Part shown: positions 8,712 to 20,011 of the stretch, in pieces
How the letters are laid out: each line of letters starts with the position of its first letter
Position numbering within the stretch: position 1 is the first letter of the stretch
Assembly: GCA_027943245.1 (NCBI GenBank)
Contig: JANDJZ010000011.1
Span: forward strand, 1 to 64,000
Source: Acanthamoeba sp. SK_2022b
Taxonomy: Eukaryota; Discosea; Longamoebia; Acanthamoebidae
Length of the DNA: 64,000 nucleotides
Reading direction: 5' to 3'
Notes under the pieces: generated by a model
Database searches by the model: none
Seen by the model: only the letters and a program-made list of their open reading frames with translations
Told to the model about the DNA's origin: nothing
Translations under genes and position numbers: made by a program

Positions 8712-11700
8712 ATGGCGTTGTACTGGATCTGCCTGGCTCTGCTTATCAACTGGGGCAGCGTTGTGCAATGCGACCCAGTGCATCTCGACCCCAACGCCGA
8801 TTACACAGTTTACTTGTATTTCACAGACGCCAACGGGTACCAGAATTTCCTGGACTATGACGCGTCCGGACTGAAGATCACTCAGCAGTACGGCGTACCA
8901 TCTCCATCCAATGTTATATCTCCGAGCGTCCGTCCTAATCGTTCCCTAGTGATCCCAATGATCCCCAGGCCTACTCTCAAGATATGCCTTGGGTTGTGCA
9001 CATCGAGACAGACAATAGCTCCACAGAGGGGTTCGCCACATGGGTGACCATTGGCCTGAAGGATGGCAGATATGTAAAGGCCATCTGGCCATTCGACGAC
9101 AACGGTGCTCCGCGTGACATATATGGTGCGCCACGTGTTGTCTTGACTGGGGCTACCACACTGTGGGCAAATGGCCATGACAATGTCTACGATGAGTGGT
9201 GGTATTTCTCTCCCGCTCCCAATGACGAGGCACGTGCACATAAACAACCCTCCCAATGGTCGGTAGCAGGCAGGAACAGCTCACATTTATTGCCCGCAGT
9301 TCTCTTTCGAGGTGGACGCGTTGTTGGATGCAGTCAATTTCAACTACTTCCCATCAGTTGCAAATCAGCTGGAGACGTTGCCCTTGCGTTACTATCTGGC
9401 CGAAACCTCGACTGGGGACATCACTTTCTCCCAAGTCAATACTCGCACTTGGGCAGCTATGTGTATGTATTTTCTGTATGAAATCGCTGGCGCTGGCTTC
9501 TTACCTTACAGTATATCTTCCTCCAGATGCTCCCGCCTCTCCGGTTATTGTGCTGGATGACTATGGTTTCCCACTGGCCACCATGACAACTCAACTGCCT
9601 GGACTTACCGACAACCACGGCAACTACATGACGACAGAAGGCACTGGCGTGTACCTAAGCAGCACAACGCTCAACGGAACTCGCGTATATCACATTGCCC
9701 GGTGCTCCGACTCGAGTCCACCTACAGTCGCCACGAAAAGGTGCTGACTTGCGCCCACGAAGTTGAAATGCTTTGATCCGACAGCTCACAAGGAGTAATG
9801 CGGCAGTGTTGTTGCGAAGGAGGATCTACAGGCCGTCTCGCCTCTAACGATCAGCAGCTTCAACGGCAATTTCCTCATCGCTGCCACCTGTGGTGGAAAC
9901 ACTTTTTTCCTGACCCCCAACGGAAGGTCAGTGCAGTTCTCGACCACATCGACGATGTGGGCTTTCTCAGTGCCCGATGCCCACGGCAGGGTACGCACGA
10001 AGCTGCTGGTGAGGATGCTCTGACCGGCGGCACTAATGGGTTCACCTCGCACAGGTTACAATTTCAAATGCGGCCAATCCGTCTGCCTACCTCAATCCAG
10101 GGTGGATTCTCGGTCCCTCAAGTGGACCCCAATGGAATCTAGATACAGGTACGAATTCGACAGCTTCCATGGCGCCATGCAACTCACCAGCATGCTGTAG
10201 TTGGCTTAAGAGTTGAGTCGAGCTGGTGCCTGGCCAGCATTGCTGGCTCGGCGTGGACCAACCTCGTATCGTTTACCGATGCCTGCGGTGTGTGCGCTTC
10301 AAACGCGAGCTTGTGTCAGTCAGAGAACGCCCAAGTTAACACATCTTGGACGGCAATGAGCAGCTGTTGCGAGAGCGTCTCGAGCAGCAGCCTGGTGCCA
10401 CTGCAATATTTTGTCGAGGCAGCGCACTATTGCTCCATCGACTTGCAGGAACTCTGTGGTGATCTGATAAGTGATGACACTGCAGCACGATCGTTCCTCT
10501 TACGCAACGGGCGCAAGGATTGTGTGGACCTTCACCTCAACTGGAAGAGAGGTTTGTCCATGTTCAACTCCTACTGGGAACCGGAGGCCTACGTTCAACA
10601 ACTGTGTTCTGATCGGAGAATTATGCTCACTCCCGACAACCAAGAAAAGATGGTCTGCGAGGTGGGAAGGATCATCTCGCCTCCGACCTTCAGTGACGAG
10701 CTCATGGATCAAAGAGCCAACGAGGAGTTTGCCCCCATGAACGAGTGGCCGCTCAATCTTGCCTTCCCCGTCCTGGCCACCAACACCTGGGATGCATCAG
10801 CCAGCTGCCCGTTTGGTTGGACAAGCGTGGTGGGTGCCAGCGGAACGCGCTGCTTCGCCATGAGTCCCGAGTTGAGCACTTGGGATGATGCCCACTGCAT
10901 GTGCGCGAAATTGGATTATGGCGCTTCGCTGGCCACCTTCCACTCGGACGAGGAATGGGAAGTGGGCACACAGCTGTGCCGCGAGAATCCTTACGTTCCT
11001 ATGTTCACCACCCAGGCCTGCTGGACTGGTCTTGTCACCCGCACCAACCAGTCGGACAGCACCGACGGTTGGGAGTATCTGAATGGAGAGACCAACGACT
11101 ACGTGACCAATTCTTCTTTCTGGTTGTCTGGCAACCCAAGCTTTGTTTCACGCCAGCCAGGAAACTCGTCGTTGTGGCGCGCAGCAAGATACACTCAAAA
11201 CGGCAACAGTTGGGGCCTCGTGGACTCGGCCACTTTCGAGTACTCTGTAAATGCTCTGTGCTCGATAACATTGACCGATTATCCGACTCGTTTGCCCATG
11301 TCTTGTCCGGACAAGTCCTGGCGTATGAGCCCTGTCGAGCCTGGCGTCACTCCCAAGTGCTACAAGCGCATTCCCGAGCAGCACTCACAGGATGATTGGC
11401 AGAGCTTGTGCCCAAGCAAGATTCCCAATTCACGCCTCGCCGCTTTTGCCACCGAGGGCCAGGCCACGGCGGCAAGGCAACAGTGCGCAATGGGCGATTC
11501 TTCGTCCAGTACAGATCCAGGCTGCTGGACTGGCCTTGAAAGATCCTCCACCACAGCGAGCTGGACCTGGGCGGGGGCAACGACCAACGAGTCATCGACT
11601 GACCTGATCACCTCTCAGTGGGCCATTGATTATCTCTGGGACACCAACCAGCCAAATAATGCGTCAGGAAACAACTGTGCTTACCTGAGAAGGCTCTCCA

Positions 11701-13310
11701 ATGTGAACGCGTCGGACGTGTATGCTACTGTGCTTGATGCCGCCGGCTGCAGCGCGACCAGGGATGGCTTGTGCATGATCGACGCCAGCGCTCACGATTG
11801 CCCGCCTGGGTGGGAAATGGGTCCTTATGACGCGACCAGACCGCCCAACTGTTACAAGCTCATGCCAGCATCGAACAATCAGCCCAACTACAAGCAGCTT
11901 TGTTCGTCAATGAGGCCAGGCGCGCGCCCAGCAACATTCCAGAATATGGCCGAGTTTGGCTTGCTTCAGGATTTGTGTTCTCGGGCTTCGGGGGGGACAT
12001 GTTGGGTCGGTCTAGAGACTCAAGATGCCTCGACGAACCGCGCGTCATTCTCGTGGTCAGGCAGTAGCGATAACACTGACCTGATCCATTCGACCACAAC
12101 AAGCAACATTTGGCAAGTGGGTCAACCCACCAACCAAGGCACCTGCGTACAGCTGAACGGGCAACTCAACGTGGCTGACTGTACCAGCTCGAGTCCAGGC
12201 ATCTGTATGGTTGCTGCCGACAGCCCTGTTGAAGAAGTGACAAACAACTGCCCTTCTGGGTGGGAGGTGGGTCCTTATGACCTCACCGACAGTACCAGGT
12301 CACGGAACTGCTACACTTTCATGCCTCAGATAACCACCCAGTCGGACTACGTGCAAGCCTGTCAGAATCTGCTGCCTGGCGCCCGCCCAGCAACGTTCCA
12401 GACCTTGGGCGAGTTCACGTTGATCGGTGAACTGTGCTACACGGGCGGTGCGCTCAACGAAGGTGCTTTATCATGTTGGATCGGGCTGGTGTGCGGTAAT
12501 CGGTTTGGTTCTTCCGACCGCGCGGACTGGGTTTGGCTGGACAGCGACGACAGGACCACCCTGGTGGCGTCGGCTGACTTCTGGAATGAGGGTGAACCAA
12601 ACAACTATGGTTATTGCTACATGCAGCAATGCGAAACTTGCGCAGAGCTGTCCGTCACTGGTGGCTTTTACCTCAATGACGTTCTGTGTAGCCACGGCAA
12701 ATATGGCATTTGTATGATTGCGGAGGACAGTGTTCCATCCAACGACACGGACGGTTTTGATATTGTTCTTCCCAGCACCAATGACGATTACCATTGCCCT
12801 GATGGGTGGCAGATGGGTCCTACTACAACTACTGGAAGGCCACCAAGATGTTATGTTTTCTCCCCTACAATTACCACTCAGTCCCAATCCCAGCTTCAGT
12901 GTCAGGCAGTCGGAGGAGTCCTGGCAACGTTTGTGACGATGGAGGAATTGAGGTTGGTTCAGTCCTTATGCTACGAGGGATGGAGCACCCACCACCACAT
13001 GGGATGCTGGTTTGGTCTGGAGAAACGCTCAAGTGATAGTGTAAGCCGTAGTTCCTTCTACTGGCCCAATAATGACGATGCTACCCTGGTGAGGTCCTCC
13101 TCAACCACCGATGTTTGGGCAGCTGGCGAACCAAATGGAGGGCTAGGTCGACATGTGGAGAACTGCGCAGAGCTTGAACAGAATCAGGAATTTAAGATCA
13201 ATGATCTTGGGTGTAACCAGATGAGATACAGCGTGTGCATGGTTTCTGCCACTACATCCAGCACCAGCACCAGCCCCAGCATGTCACAGCAGATGATACA
13301 GCCGTCATAA
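8712..13310 (+). CDS. Secreted multidomain lectin-like protein with five C-type-lectin-like domains
   Basis: Seven exons: 8712-8887, 8950-9262, 9300-9462, 9512-9740, 9807-9990, 10055-10148, 10201-13310; 1422 residues; introns 37-66 bp. The start opens a signal peptide (MALYWICLALLINWGSVVQC). Residues to about 390 form a novel, probably beta-rich module; residues 390-580 are Cys-containing. Five C-type-lectin-like domains then begin at about residues 588, 754, 919, 1069 and 1251. Each opens with CPxGW or CPDxxW, then CY/CF, a CWxGL motif and a closing GICM/SVCM-type Cys. The Ca2+/sugar-binding tripeptide is EPN in domains 4 and 5 (mannose-type in the family), QPN in domain 2, QPT in domain 3 and unclear in domain 1. 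Domains 3-5 are most alike (ARPATFQ shared by 3 and 4). The C-terminus is a short Ser/Thr tail without a membrane segment. A glycan-binding role in prey capture or adhesion is inference. Confidence 0.85.
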
Positions 13311-14097
13311 AGATAAAACAAGTGTTTTGTATTGTTTGGTCCTTTGGCGCATCAAGCTCTTTTGTTCCCGTTTCCGGGCGGCCCGCTACACCGCCAGAAA
13401 GAATCGGTGGTTACGGCGAGGAGAGAAAGAGGTTTTTTATTCTTATATCCCTCGGCCCTAGGTCCCCCGTCACGCCAACAAGGCGTGTCGACGCCCGCCC
13501 TACATGCCTCACCTCCCTACTGCACATGCACCAGGGTCCAATTGGGTGTTTATCTGGCCTCGTACAAGTACATCCGTGCTCCCTCCCTTCCCCTCCGATC
13601 TCCACTCGCCTCCAGAGCCTCTCCACAGGCTCCTTCCCGAGTGCCAGACCGCTCCGATCTGCGGATGCCCCACCGTTCGCCTCGGCGCTTCAGCCTCCCC
13701 GCTGACCCCGACCGAACGCGTGAGTTCCCTTACTCCTCCTCTCCTCGCCTCTTCTGTGCTCCCGCACGGACCCCTCCCTCGGGTCGTTCCGCGTGCGCGC
13801 CTTGTGAGAGACACACCGAGAGTCGCCGTCACCCCACGCCGTGCGAGCAACGCAACTAGGTGGCTGTGCTGATACTCCCCCGCCACCCTCCCGTCCTGGG
13901 GCGGGCGGGTGGGAGACGCTCGCGTGAACGTGTGAGAGAAGAAAAACTTGACTGCCACCACGCGCCTCCTCACGCTATAAACCTCCGTCCGTCCAATCCC
14001 GTACCGCCACGTGTCGCGCCGTCGACCCCGCCTTCCTGACGTGCCGTGGACCCTAGGCCCTCGGGATAAAGCCCGTTGTTGGCCTATCGGCCGCCAA
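13311..14097. other. 3' flank and GC/pyrimidine-rich spacer
   Basis: Downstream of the lectin gene the sequence is CCTC-rich (13500-13760), then GC-rich. Long open frames occur on both strands, but their translations are Pro/Ser/Arg-rich without domains. I see no supported gene. Confidence 0.4.
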
Positions 14098-16181
14098 CTA
14101 GACATTTCCTTCGGAAGCTAAGTCGCGCCAAGCCATCTCCATGCCCTCCTCGCGGCGCACGCCGGACCGGCAATGGCGGCCTCTTCTGGCACCAGCAAAG
14201 GCAGTGACGGCGGCAGCAAGGAAGCACCCGGAGCCAACTGCCTCGGTGGGCATAGAACCGACGGCTGGGGAACTGGGGGGGGGAACCTCATTCGCGCGTG
14301 CACCGAGCGTGAGAGAGGGTCCTCTCAGAGGGCGAGGGCGAACACGTTGACGACGATTCCGGCCAAGGAGCCACACGGGGCCGGTCGTGAACGGCGGTGC
14401 TGTCGCCGGAAACCGCTGGCTCCGTCGACCGAGAGGTCGGGCTGACGATGAGATGGCGGCATCTACTGACTCCGTCGCCGTGAGGTCGATAACGTCTGCT
14501 TCGGGGCTCGAGTCCTGCTCCGCTGAGGCCACGGGGACATCACCGGAGCCTGCCTGGCGAAGAGGGCGTCGACGGCGCGTGTGATCACCCCCGGCCTGCC
14601 CATCGTGGTGAACAGGCACAGGTGAGCGATGTCGTGGGGATCGGGCGTCGGGCGTGAGGAGCGGCAAACCTCCTTCTTGATGTCAAAGGTCTGGTTCTGG
14701 AAGGTGGTCACCATGTGGTCCCCCACATTGCCTCCTTGCGCACGGGCCTGCGCCCAATACGAGAGTGAGGCGAGAGAGAGCGAGAGCGAGAGAGAGGGAG
14801 AGGGAGAGGGACAGGGATAGGGAGAGAAGGAGAGAGCGAAGGGGCGGGGGGGAGTAGTTACGAGGCGAGGGGCGAGCTGGCTGTCCATGAGAGGTCGTAG
14901 GATAGGGGTGTTCCCCGTGGGCGGTGATGTGGGAGAGCAGCCACAGCACTTCCCCACGACGACCCCCCGTTCACCTGGTGCCCCGCAAAGGTGAGCGAGA
15001 CCGCAAACTGTGAGGCCATCGGCTACCGGGTGAGCGAGCGCAAAGGAGAAGGGGCGCGAGGATGCCGGCGCGGCAAAGGGGCGCGAGTAGCGGTACCTGC
15101 TGCTTCTCGGGCGGCACGCGCCCGACGTCGGGCGTCTTGGTCGGCCTTGCGGCCTCGCCTCCGCTTGCTGGACGGCTCCTCCTGGTGCGGCTGGCCGTTT
15201 TCCCCGGCCTGGGCCCAGCGAGCGGTGGGTCTCTGGGCTCCCTGGTTGTTGTTGCCGCGGGTGATGGTGAAGAAGGGCGGCCTTGCGAGTTCCCCTTGGG
15301 CCAGCGATGGATCAGAAGTCGTGGCGACACGAGGTCGAGTACCCCTTGCTCCTGGACCTCCTTGAAGCAGATCGCCACACGATTTGTTGTCCTCCTCGTT
15401 GTGCTGTGGCTCGCACAGTGTTTCAAATGGGAACTAGATGAGAGGCTGTAAATTTGTCCATCCCATCCTCGATTGCTACACACCCCCTCTATTGATTTGC
15501 GAGCTCTCGAGCAGGCCCTCTTGCCGCCTGCTGGCAGTGCTGCACAGCAGTGACGCGGTCTGGTTCACCTCTGTAATCTTGTGCGGGGGTCAATGAACGC
15601 TTGGTCGATCACCACAGGCCACGGCGATTTGGAGTACGTGGCCCAGAAAACAGAGCCTCACAATTTTTTCAGGGGCTGGCTGGGTGCCGGTAGGGAGAGC
15701 TGGGCGCGTACCGCCGCCATGCTGAGCAGGTGCCCTGACCCTGGCCAAGGAGAGCCGTAGAGTTTGCGATTCGCAACTGCAGCGACGCTGCGACGCCACC
15801 CATCCTCGGCCACTGGTGCAGTGGACCAAGTTGTATCCTTGCTACGCGACAGCTTTGACGACGGCGAGATCCACGACGCCATGGCCGACCCACCCGATGG
15901 CGGCGCGACGCTGCCCCAACCCAGTGCTGCTGCCGCTACTGCTGCCGCTCACTCTCTGCCGCAGCGGCCAATGACGCTGCGCGCAGGAGGAAGGAGCGGT
16001 CGGTCTCAGTCATGTCGTCCACCTCATCTGTGCGGTGTGATGTGTACAGTCTGGCGCTCGACTTGTCGACGCTGCTGCGGCCCTCAAGTGCCAGCATGAA
16101 GTCCTCCTCGGCCGAGAGCAAGATGCGCCACCATGGAGGTCCTCCATGCCCCGGGCAGCCACCCCAACCGCCAATCAGCAA
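14098..16181 (-). CDS. Probable multi-exon nuclear protein with PWWP-like segment and SUMO-interacting motif (approximate model)
   Basis: Several coding pieces line up on the minus strand. From 5' to 3': an acidic piece with the motif RSSVDKSSARLYTSHRTDEV (about 15940-16100); a piece containing VAAVANRKLYGSPWPG (about 15740-15880); an exon reading FWATYSKSPWPVVIDQAFI, PWWP-like (about 15570-15660), with a CAGAG|GTGAACC donor; a piece from about 15440 to 15108 ending in a basic stretch (SSKRRRGRKADQDARRRARA) and a GTACC donor; a short exon at about 14970-15010; then an exon with GDHMVTTFQNQTFDIKKEV. A 35-bp intron restores frame into SPEADVIDLTATES, whose VIDLT core matches SUMO-interacting motifs. 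PWWP domains bind DNA or methylated histones, so a chromatin role is plausible. I could not fix the start, the stop or all junctions. It could also be decaying: its short exon has copies in the repeats at 19.6 and 35.3 kb. Confidence 0.4.
14757..14840. repeat. GA-rich simple repeat, probably intronic
   Basis: (GAGAGAGC/GAGAGG)n tract of about 80 bp between two exon-like pieces of the minus-strand PWWP-like gene. Confidence 0.7.
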
Positions 16182-17159
16182 TCAAACAAGAGGCAACGCC
16201 AATCGGGCCAATCGACAATATCAAGCAATCGAACCTGGTGGGCCGGCGCACGAGGAACAGGGCGTGGCGGTCAGGCCTGACCCAGGGAGCGGGGCGAGGG
16301 CGACCTAACGGCCAACCGAGGGTTCTGCGTCAAAGTTCGGACACAACGTGTGGCGAGCGTGTGGGTGGTGGCCAGACAGTGATCGTGGGCAACAGCGGCC
16401 CCAAGGCCGATGTGTTAGACGACAAGGACAGCGAGGTAGCCTGTGCTGATGAAGACGACGATGGGCGCAATGGCGGTGGTGGGCGGTTTGGAGTCTGCCG
16501 ACCCAAGCTTCCGCAGGCGTTTCTTCAACCTCTATCATCTCGAGTTGTTATTGGAAAGAGGGTAGCGTGGGCCAGCATGCAGTAGAAAAGGGAAGTGATG
16601 GTGCCTTGGTCAAAGGAGAATACAATGAGGATGAGGATGAAGATAAAGGGCTCGAATGATGGTGGGCAAGCAGACCACCACAAGAGGAAGCACAGTTGAG
16701 CAAGTGCAGGTGGCTGTTTCATCCTCTAAAAAGGACTGGGAACCAAGGTTGCAATCAGCTGTCCACCTTTCAGTCAAAGGTGCACACCACTCATTCCTGC
16801 AGTGTCACAGCCAAGTCATTGTGCGTAGCTGCTCAGTCCCTATTATCATCTACCACCATGTCCTCGGCGAACTTAGCCTTGCGTAACTTGCTCCCAACTG
16901 GTGTGATCCACATCATCAAGAAAAATGGAGGGAGTCAACTTACACATACACTTCAGTAAGACAAGCAGATAGCTGTCAGTTGTACTTATTGGTCTCTGCA
17001 AGATCGTAGGGCCAACACTGTCTATCTCCCATCCCAGTTGAAGGACAAAAAGGTGCAAAGATGCTGTTTGTGAATCTTGAAGCACAGGCTCACATAGTTT
17101 TTGCCATGTTGCCAAGGGAGAAGATCTCATGTGTCATGCGAGGCAACATGAATCAAAAA
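16182..17159. other. Intergenic region, nothing recognisable
   Basis: Mixed-composition sequence. A plus-strand frame at 16133-16585 and minus-strand frames opposite it have no domain and no splice-linked continuation. The composition shifts from GC-rich to AT-richer near 16600, marking the edge of the repeat-rich zone. Confidence 0.35.
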
Positions 17160-17164
17160 CTTGA

Positions 17165-17640
17165 AGATATTATGGTGGTGTGGCGATGGTGTGGTGGTGA
17201 TGGAGTGGTGATGGTGTTATGGTGTGGGTGGTGTTGTGGTATTGTGGTGGTGATGTTGTTCTGGTGTGGTGTTGTTGTGGTGTTGTTGTGGTATTGTGGT
17301 GGTGTTGTGGTGGTGTTGTGGTGGTGTTGTAGTGTTGCGGTGGTGGGGTTGTGGTGCTGTGTTGTGGTGGTAATTTGGTGCTGTGCTGGTGCTGTGATGG
17401 TGTTGAGGTGTGGGGTTGTGGTGATGGTGTTGTGCTGATGTTGTGGGTGATGTAGTGAAGTTGCTGTGGTGGTGTTGTGGTGTTGGTGGCTAACACAACA
17501 CCACAAAAACATGATGCACCACCAACACCCACCATCACCACAACATAACAACACCATTACAAGATCACCACAACACCACCACAACACCATCACCACAAAA
17601 ACATCACCACAACAACAGCACCACAACAACACCAAAAATT
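17165..17640. repeat. GT/CA strand-switched low-complexity inverted repeat
   Basis: About 17165-17490 is almost purely G and T (TGG, GTTGTG units). About 17490-17635 is the opposite, A and C (ACCACCAACACC units). The two halves can pair as a long imperfect hairpin. Asn/Thr/His-rich and Val/Cys/Trp-rich frames through it are artefacts. Confidence 0.8.
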
Positions 17641-18495
17641 GGACTTGTAGAGTGCTTGGCACTATTCCAAACAATTCTCATCAATTCTAATCCTGACCCT
17701 CAAGAAAGTGATGTTTGAGAGAAACAGCCACTGGCACATGTCTATGTGACAGGATGCTTTTCACACCACATTTGTGGGTTGGCCTGGCATGGTGGTTGGT
17801 ATCATGGTGTGTAGCAACAGAATGGCATTACTCTTGTTCCAACAAGGAGTAGATAGGTATGTCACCATCAGGTCAACATTGGTGTGCAAAGTGGCCAGAT
17901 TTGGCCTGGTGGTGCAGTGTCAAAGGCAGGAGAGAAATGAGCACATGACACCAATGACGGGAGGTGTACCTCTCTGGGAGCGGAGGCTGACTTTATTTGC
18001 TGCCAGTGCAGACACGGCGAGCACAATTGACCTCTTCTGACCCCACCTGCTTCTCTCGCTCTCTCTCTCTCTCTCTCCATCCAGATAGGCTGATCCTTGC
18101 CCCCCAAACGAGCCAGCGACCTTCAATGCGTGACCTAACCCACATCCACTTTCCACCAGACCACGAACAAACTCCCCATCGCATGGCTCATACGCACTTC
18201 TCGTTGTGCGCAGATATGCCAAGGTCTCAGAGGCCGGAGGCCCGTTGCGCGCAGCTTCAAGGCAGCGGCACTGAGTCCCCCCCACCACGCCTAGGAAAAG
18301 GCCACCAAGACAGACGTGGCTGGCAGGCAAGACATGCGACGAAGAAGCCTCAGGCTGCCTTTCTGGCGGAGCGGTTGCGTCTCCTTCCAACCGCCGCGGC
18401 GGCTGGCCTCACCCCTGAAGGTGTTCTTCTCACACACTATCTCTCGTGCCCCCCCCTCCCTCTCTTTTGCAGATGCCCCTTTTGCGGAGCAGGAT
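17641..18495. other. Repeat-zone spacer without a supported gene
   Basis: Contains a short (CT)n run at 18052-18078. Open frames are short and overlap on both strands. No domain was recognised. Confidence 0.3.
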
Positions 18496-19186
18496 TTTTG
18501 TACCTGCGCCTCATCCTCTGACTCACCTTGTGTCATGCCAGGTCGTAGTACCGTAGCAACAATAGAGAAGGAGAGAGAGAGGAAACAGTGATTTTGGGAT
18601 ACACAAAAGCATAAAAGCAAGGAGATGCCCCGTGGGGACACTGCGACTCCCTTTACTTGTTTCTAGCGTTCCATCCACGTCGCATGGAAAGCTCGAGCAA
18701 CAAGTGACAGATAGATTTCAAACTCGTGGCTACGGGCTTAAAAACCACATATGTGCACCAAGCTGATGCATCAGGTATCCATATTTGTTGGTCCTCGACC
18801 ACCAGTCGTCACCAATTAGTAGCAAGAAAGGGAGGAGGGGGGATCGTACACAGATATCTGGTTCAAGGAGGAGTCATCCAATATAAACCAGTTTCGACTG
18901 GGGGCTTGGTCCACAATACAGGTTCCATTGAGCTCGCAAAGAAAGGAGCTTCAGTTGAGACACAGCGCAGAAGACGATGGTCCTGTATCATTCATGCTGG
19001 TGGCAGGCCTCAAACTGAAGGGACCAAGGAGAACTTGTGTCTCTGCCGGCAACTGCTACCATATAAACCAGTTTCGACTTGGGCGGTTGGTCCAGACAGA
19101 TCACGCAAAGAAAGCAGCTTCAGTTGTCAGCGCTAAAGACTATGGTTCTCTCGTTCAGCTTGGTGCAGAGCACCCTTCCACAATAA

Positions 19187-19327
19187 CCGTCCCAATTTTT
19201 AACTTGTCCATGTCCGAACTTTCCGCGTATCAAACTGAAGTGAACAGGCAACCATGTCCGAACTTTCCGCGTATCAAACTGGCGATACGCTGCAAGTTCG
19301 GAAAAGGACAAGTTAAAAATCGGGACG
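19187..19327. mobile_element. Foldback MITE-like element, copy 1
   Basis: Near-perfect inverted arms: the left arm starts CCGTCCCAATTTTTAACTTG and the right arm ends in its complement AAGTTAAAAATCGGGACGG, with the arm continuing through CCGAACTTT. The loop carries a second partial copy of the GTCCGAACTTTCCGCGTATC arm. No coding capacity. Probably a non-autonomous foldback element. Confidence 0.65.
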
Positions 19328-19579
19328 GTTTTTGGAGAAGTCAAGCCTACAAGTTCTCTTCCGTTTGAGACTTTCAAAGAAGACCTGTTCTCTCTGCTTC
19401 CGGCAACAGGAACAACCAACCAACCAACGACTGCACCTGCTGATGAGGTTACCGAACAACCGCAGTGCTGCGCGCCTGCAGTTCCACCAGTGAGAGAAAG
19501 AGTGCTTCAGCATCAAAGGGGTGAAAAGGAACCGACTCAACACGTGAGAGAGAGAAAAAAATGGGGGGGGGGCAGTTAC

Positions 19580-20011
19580 GAGGCAAGGGGCGAGCTAGCT
19601 GTCCGTGAGAGGTCATAGGATAGGGGGTTCCCCGTGGGCGGTGATGTGGGAATGCAGCCACAGCACTTCCCCACGACGACCCTGTTCACCTCGTGCCCCG
19701 CAATGGTGAGCGAGACCGCAAACTGTGAGGCAAGAGGAAAGCAGGAGCCATCAGCTACCGGGTGAGCAAGCGCAAAGAAGAAGTGCCAACACAAAGGCTT
19801 TGGCGCAGATGCTGGTGCCCCGCACCAACCACAGCGCAAAAGCCGCAGTCTGACTGAAGCAACCGCCGACGGATGCTGCACGCCACCGTTCAATCCAGCC
19901 ACGTAATGCCACAACGTGGTGCTCGACAAAGGCAACGATGGGGAGGGCGCAGAGGAGGATGAGGAGTTGGAGGAAGTTAACATAGGGCAACCGCTGTTGG
20001 ACAGACCCAGC
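19580..20011 (-). pseudogene. Fragment of the 14-16 kb gene plus a Ser-rich exon, captured in the duplication
   Basis: 19575-19760 resembles 14850-15015, including the exon-like GCCTCACAG|TTTGCGGTCTCGCTCAC segment and the intron with CCCCGTGGGCGGTGATGTGG. Further 5' on the minus strand is an open Ser-rich stretch (about 19870-20000). No complete gene can be built. The same combination recurs at 35290-35720. Confidence 0.5.

Larger units (their letters stand above)
18496..20011. repeat. Segmental duplication, copy 1 (partner 34369-35730)
   Basis: From GAGCAGGATTTTTGTACCTG to GACCCAGCATCC this segment is nearly identical in order and sequence to 34369-35730 in direct orientation. It carries a GA-repeat, a block with CACCAAGCTGATGCATCAGG, a foldback element at 19187-19327 and a fragment resembling the 14.8-15.0 kb part of the PWWP-like gene. 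Copy 1 is longer, partly because its foldback loop and flanks differ. Confidence 0.8.

Noticed and set aside
9463..10200. The lectin gene's N-terminal region as a separate set of small genes or a frameshifted pseudogene
   Set aside because: Introns of 49, 66, 64 and 52 bp with GT-AG ends join all frames into one open protein with a signal peptide.
13332..14105. Several 120-200-residue Pro/Arg/Ser-rich frames downstream of the lectin gene
   Set aside because: Low complexity, overlapping on both strands; no motif supports coding.
17153..17690. Frames rich in Asn/Thr/His or Val/Cys/Trp
   Set aside because: They translate GTTGTGG and ACCACC low-complexity DNA.
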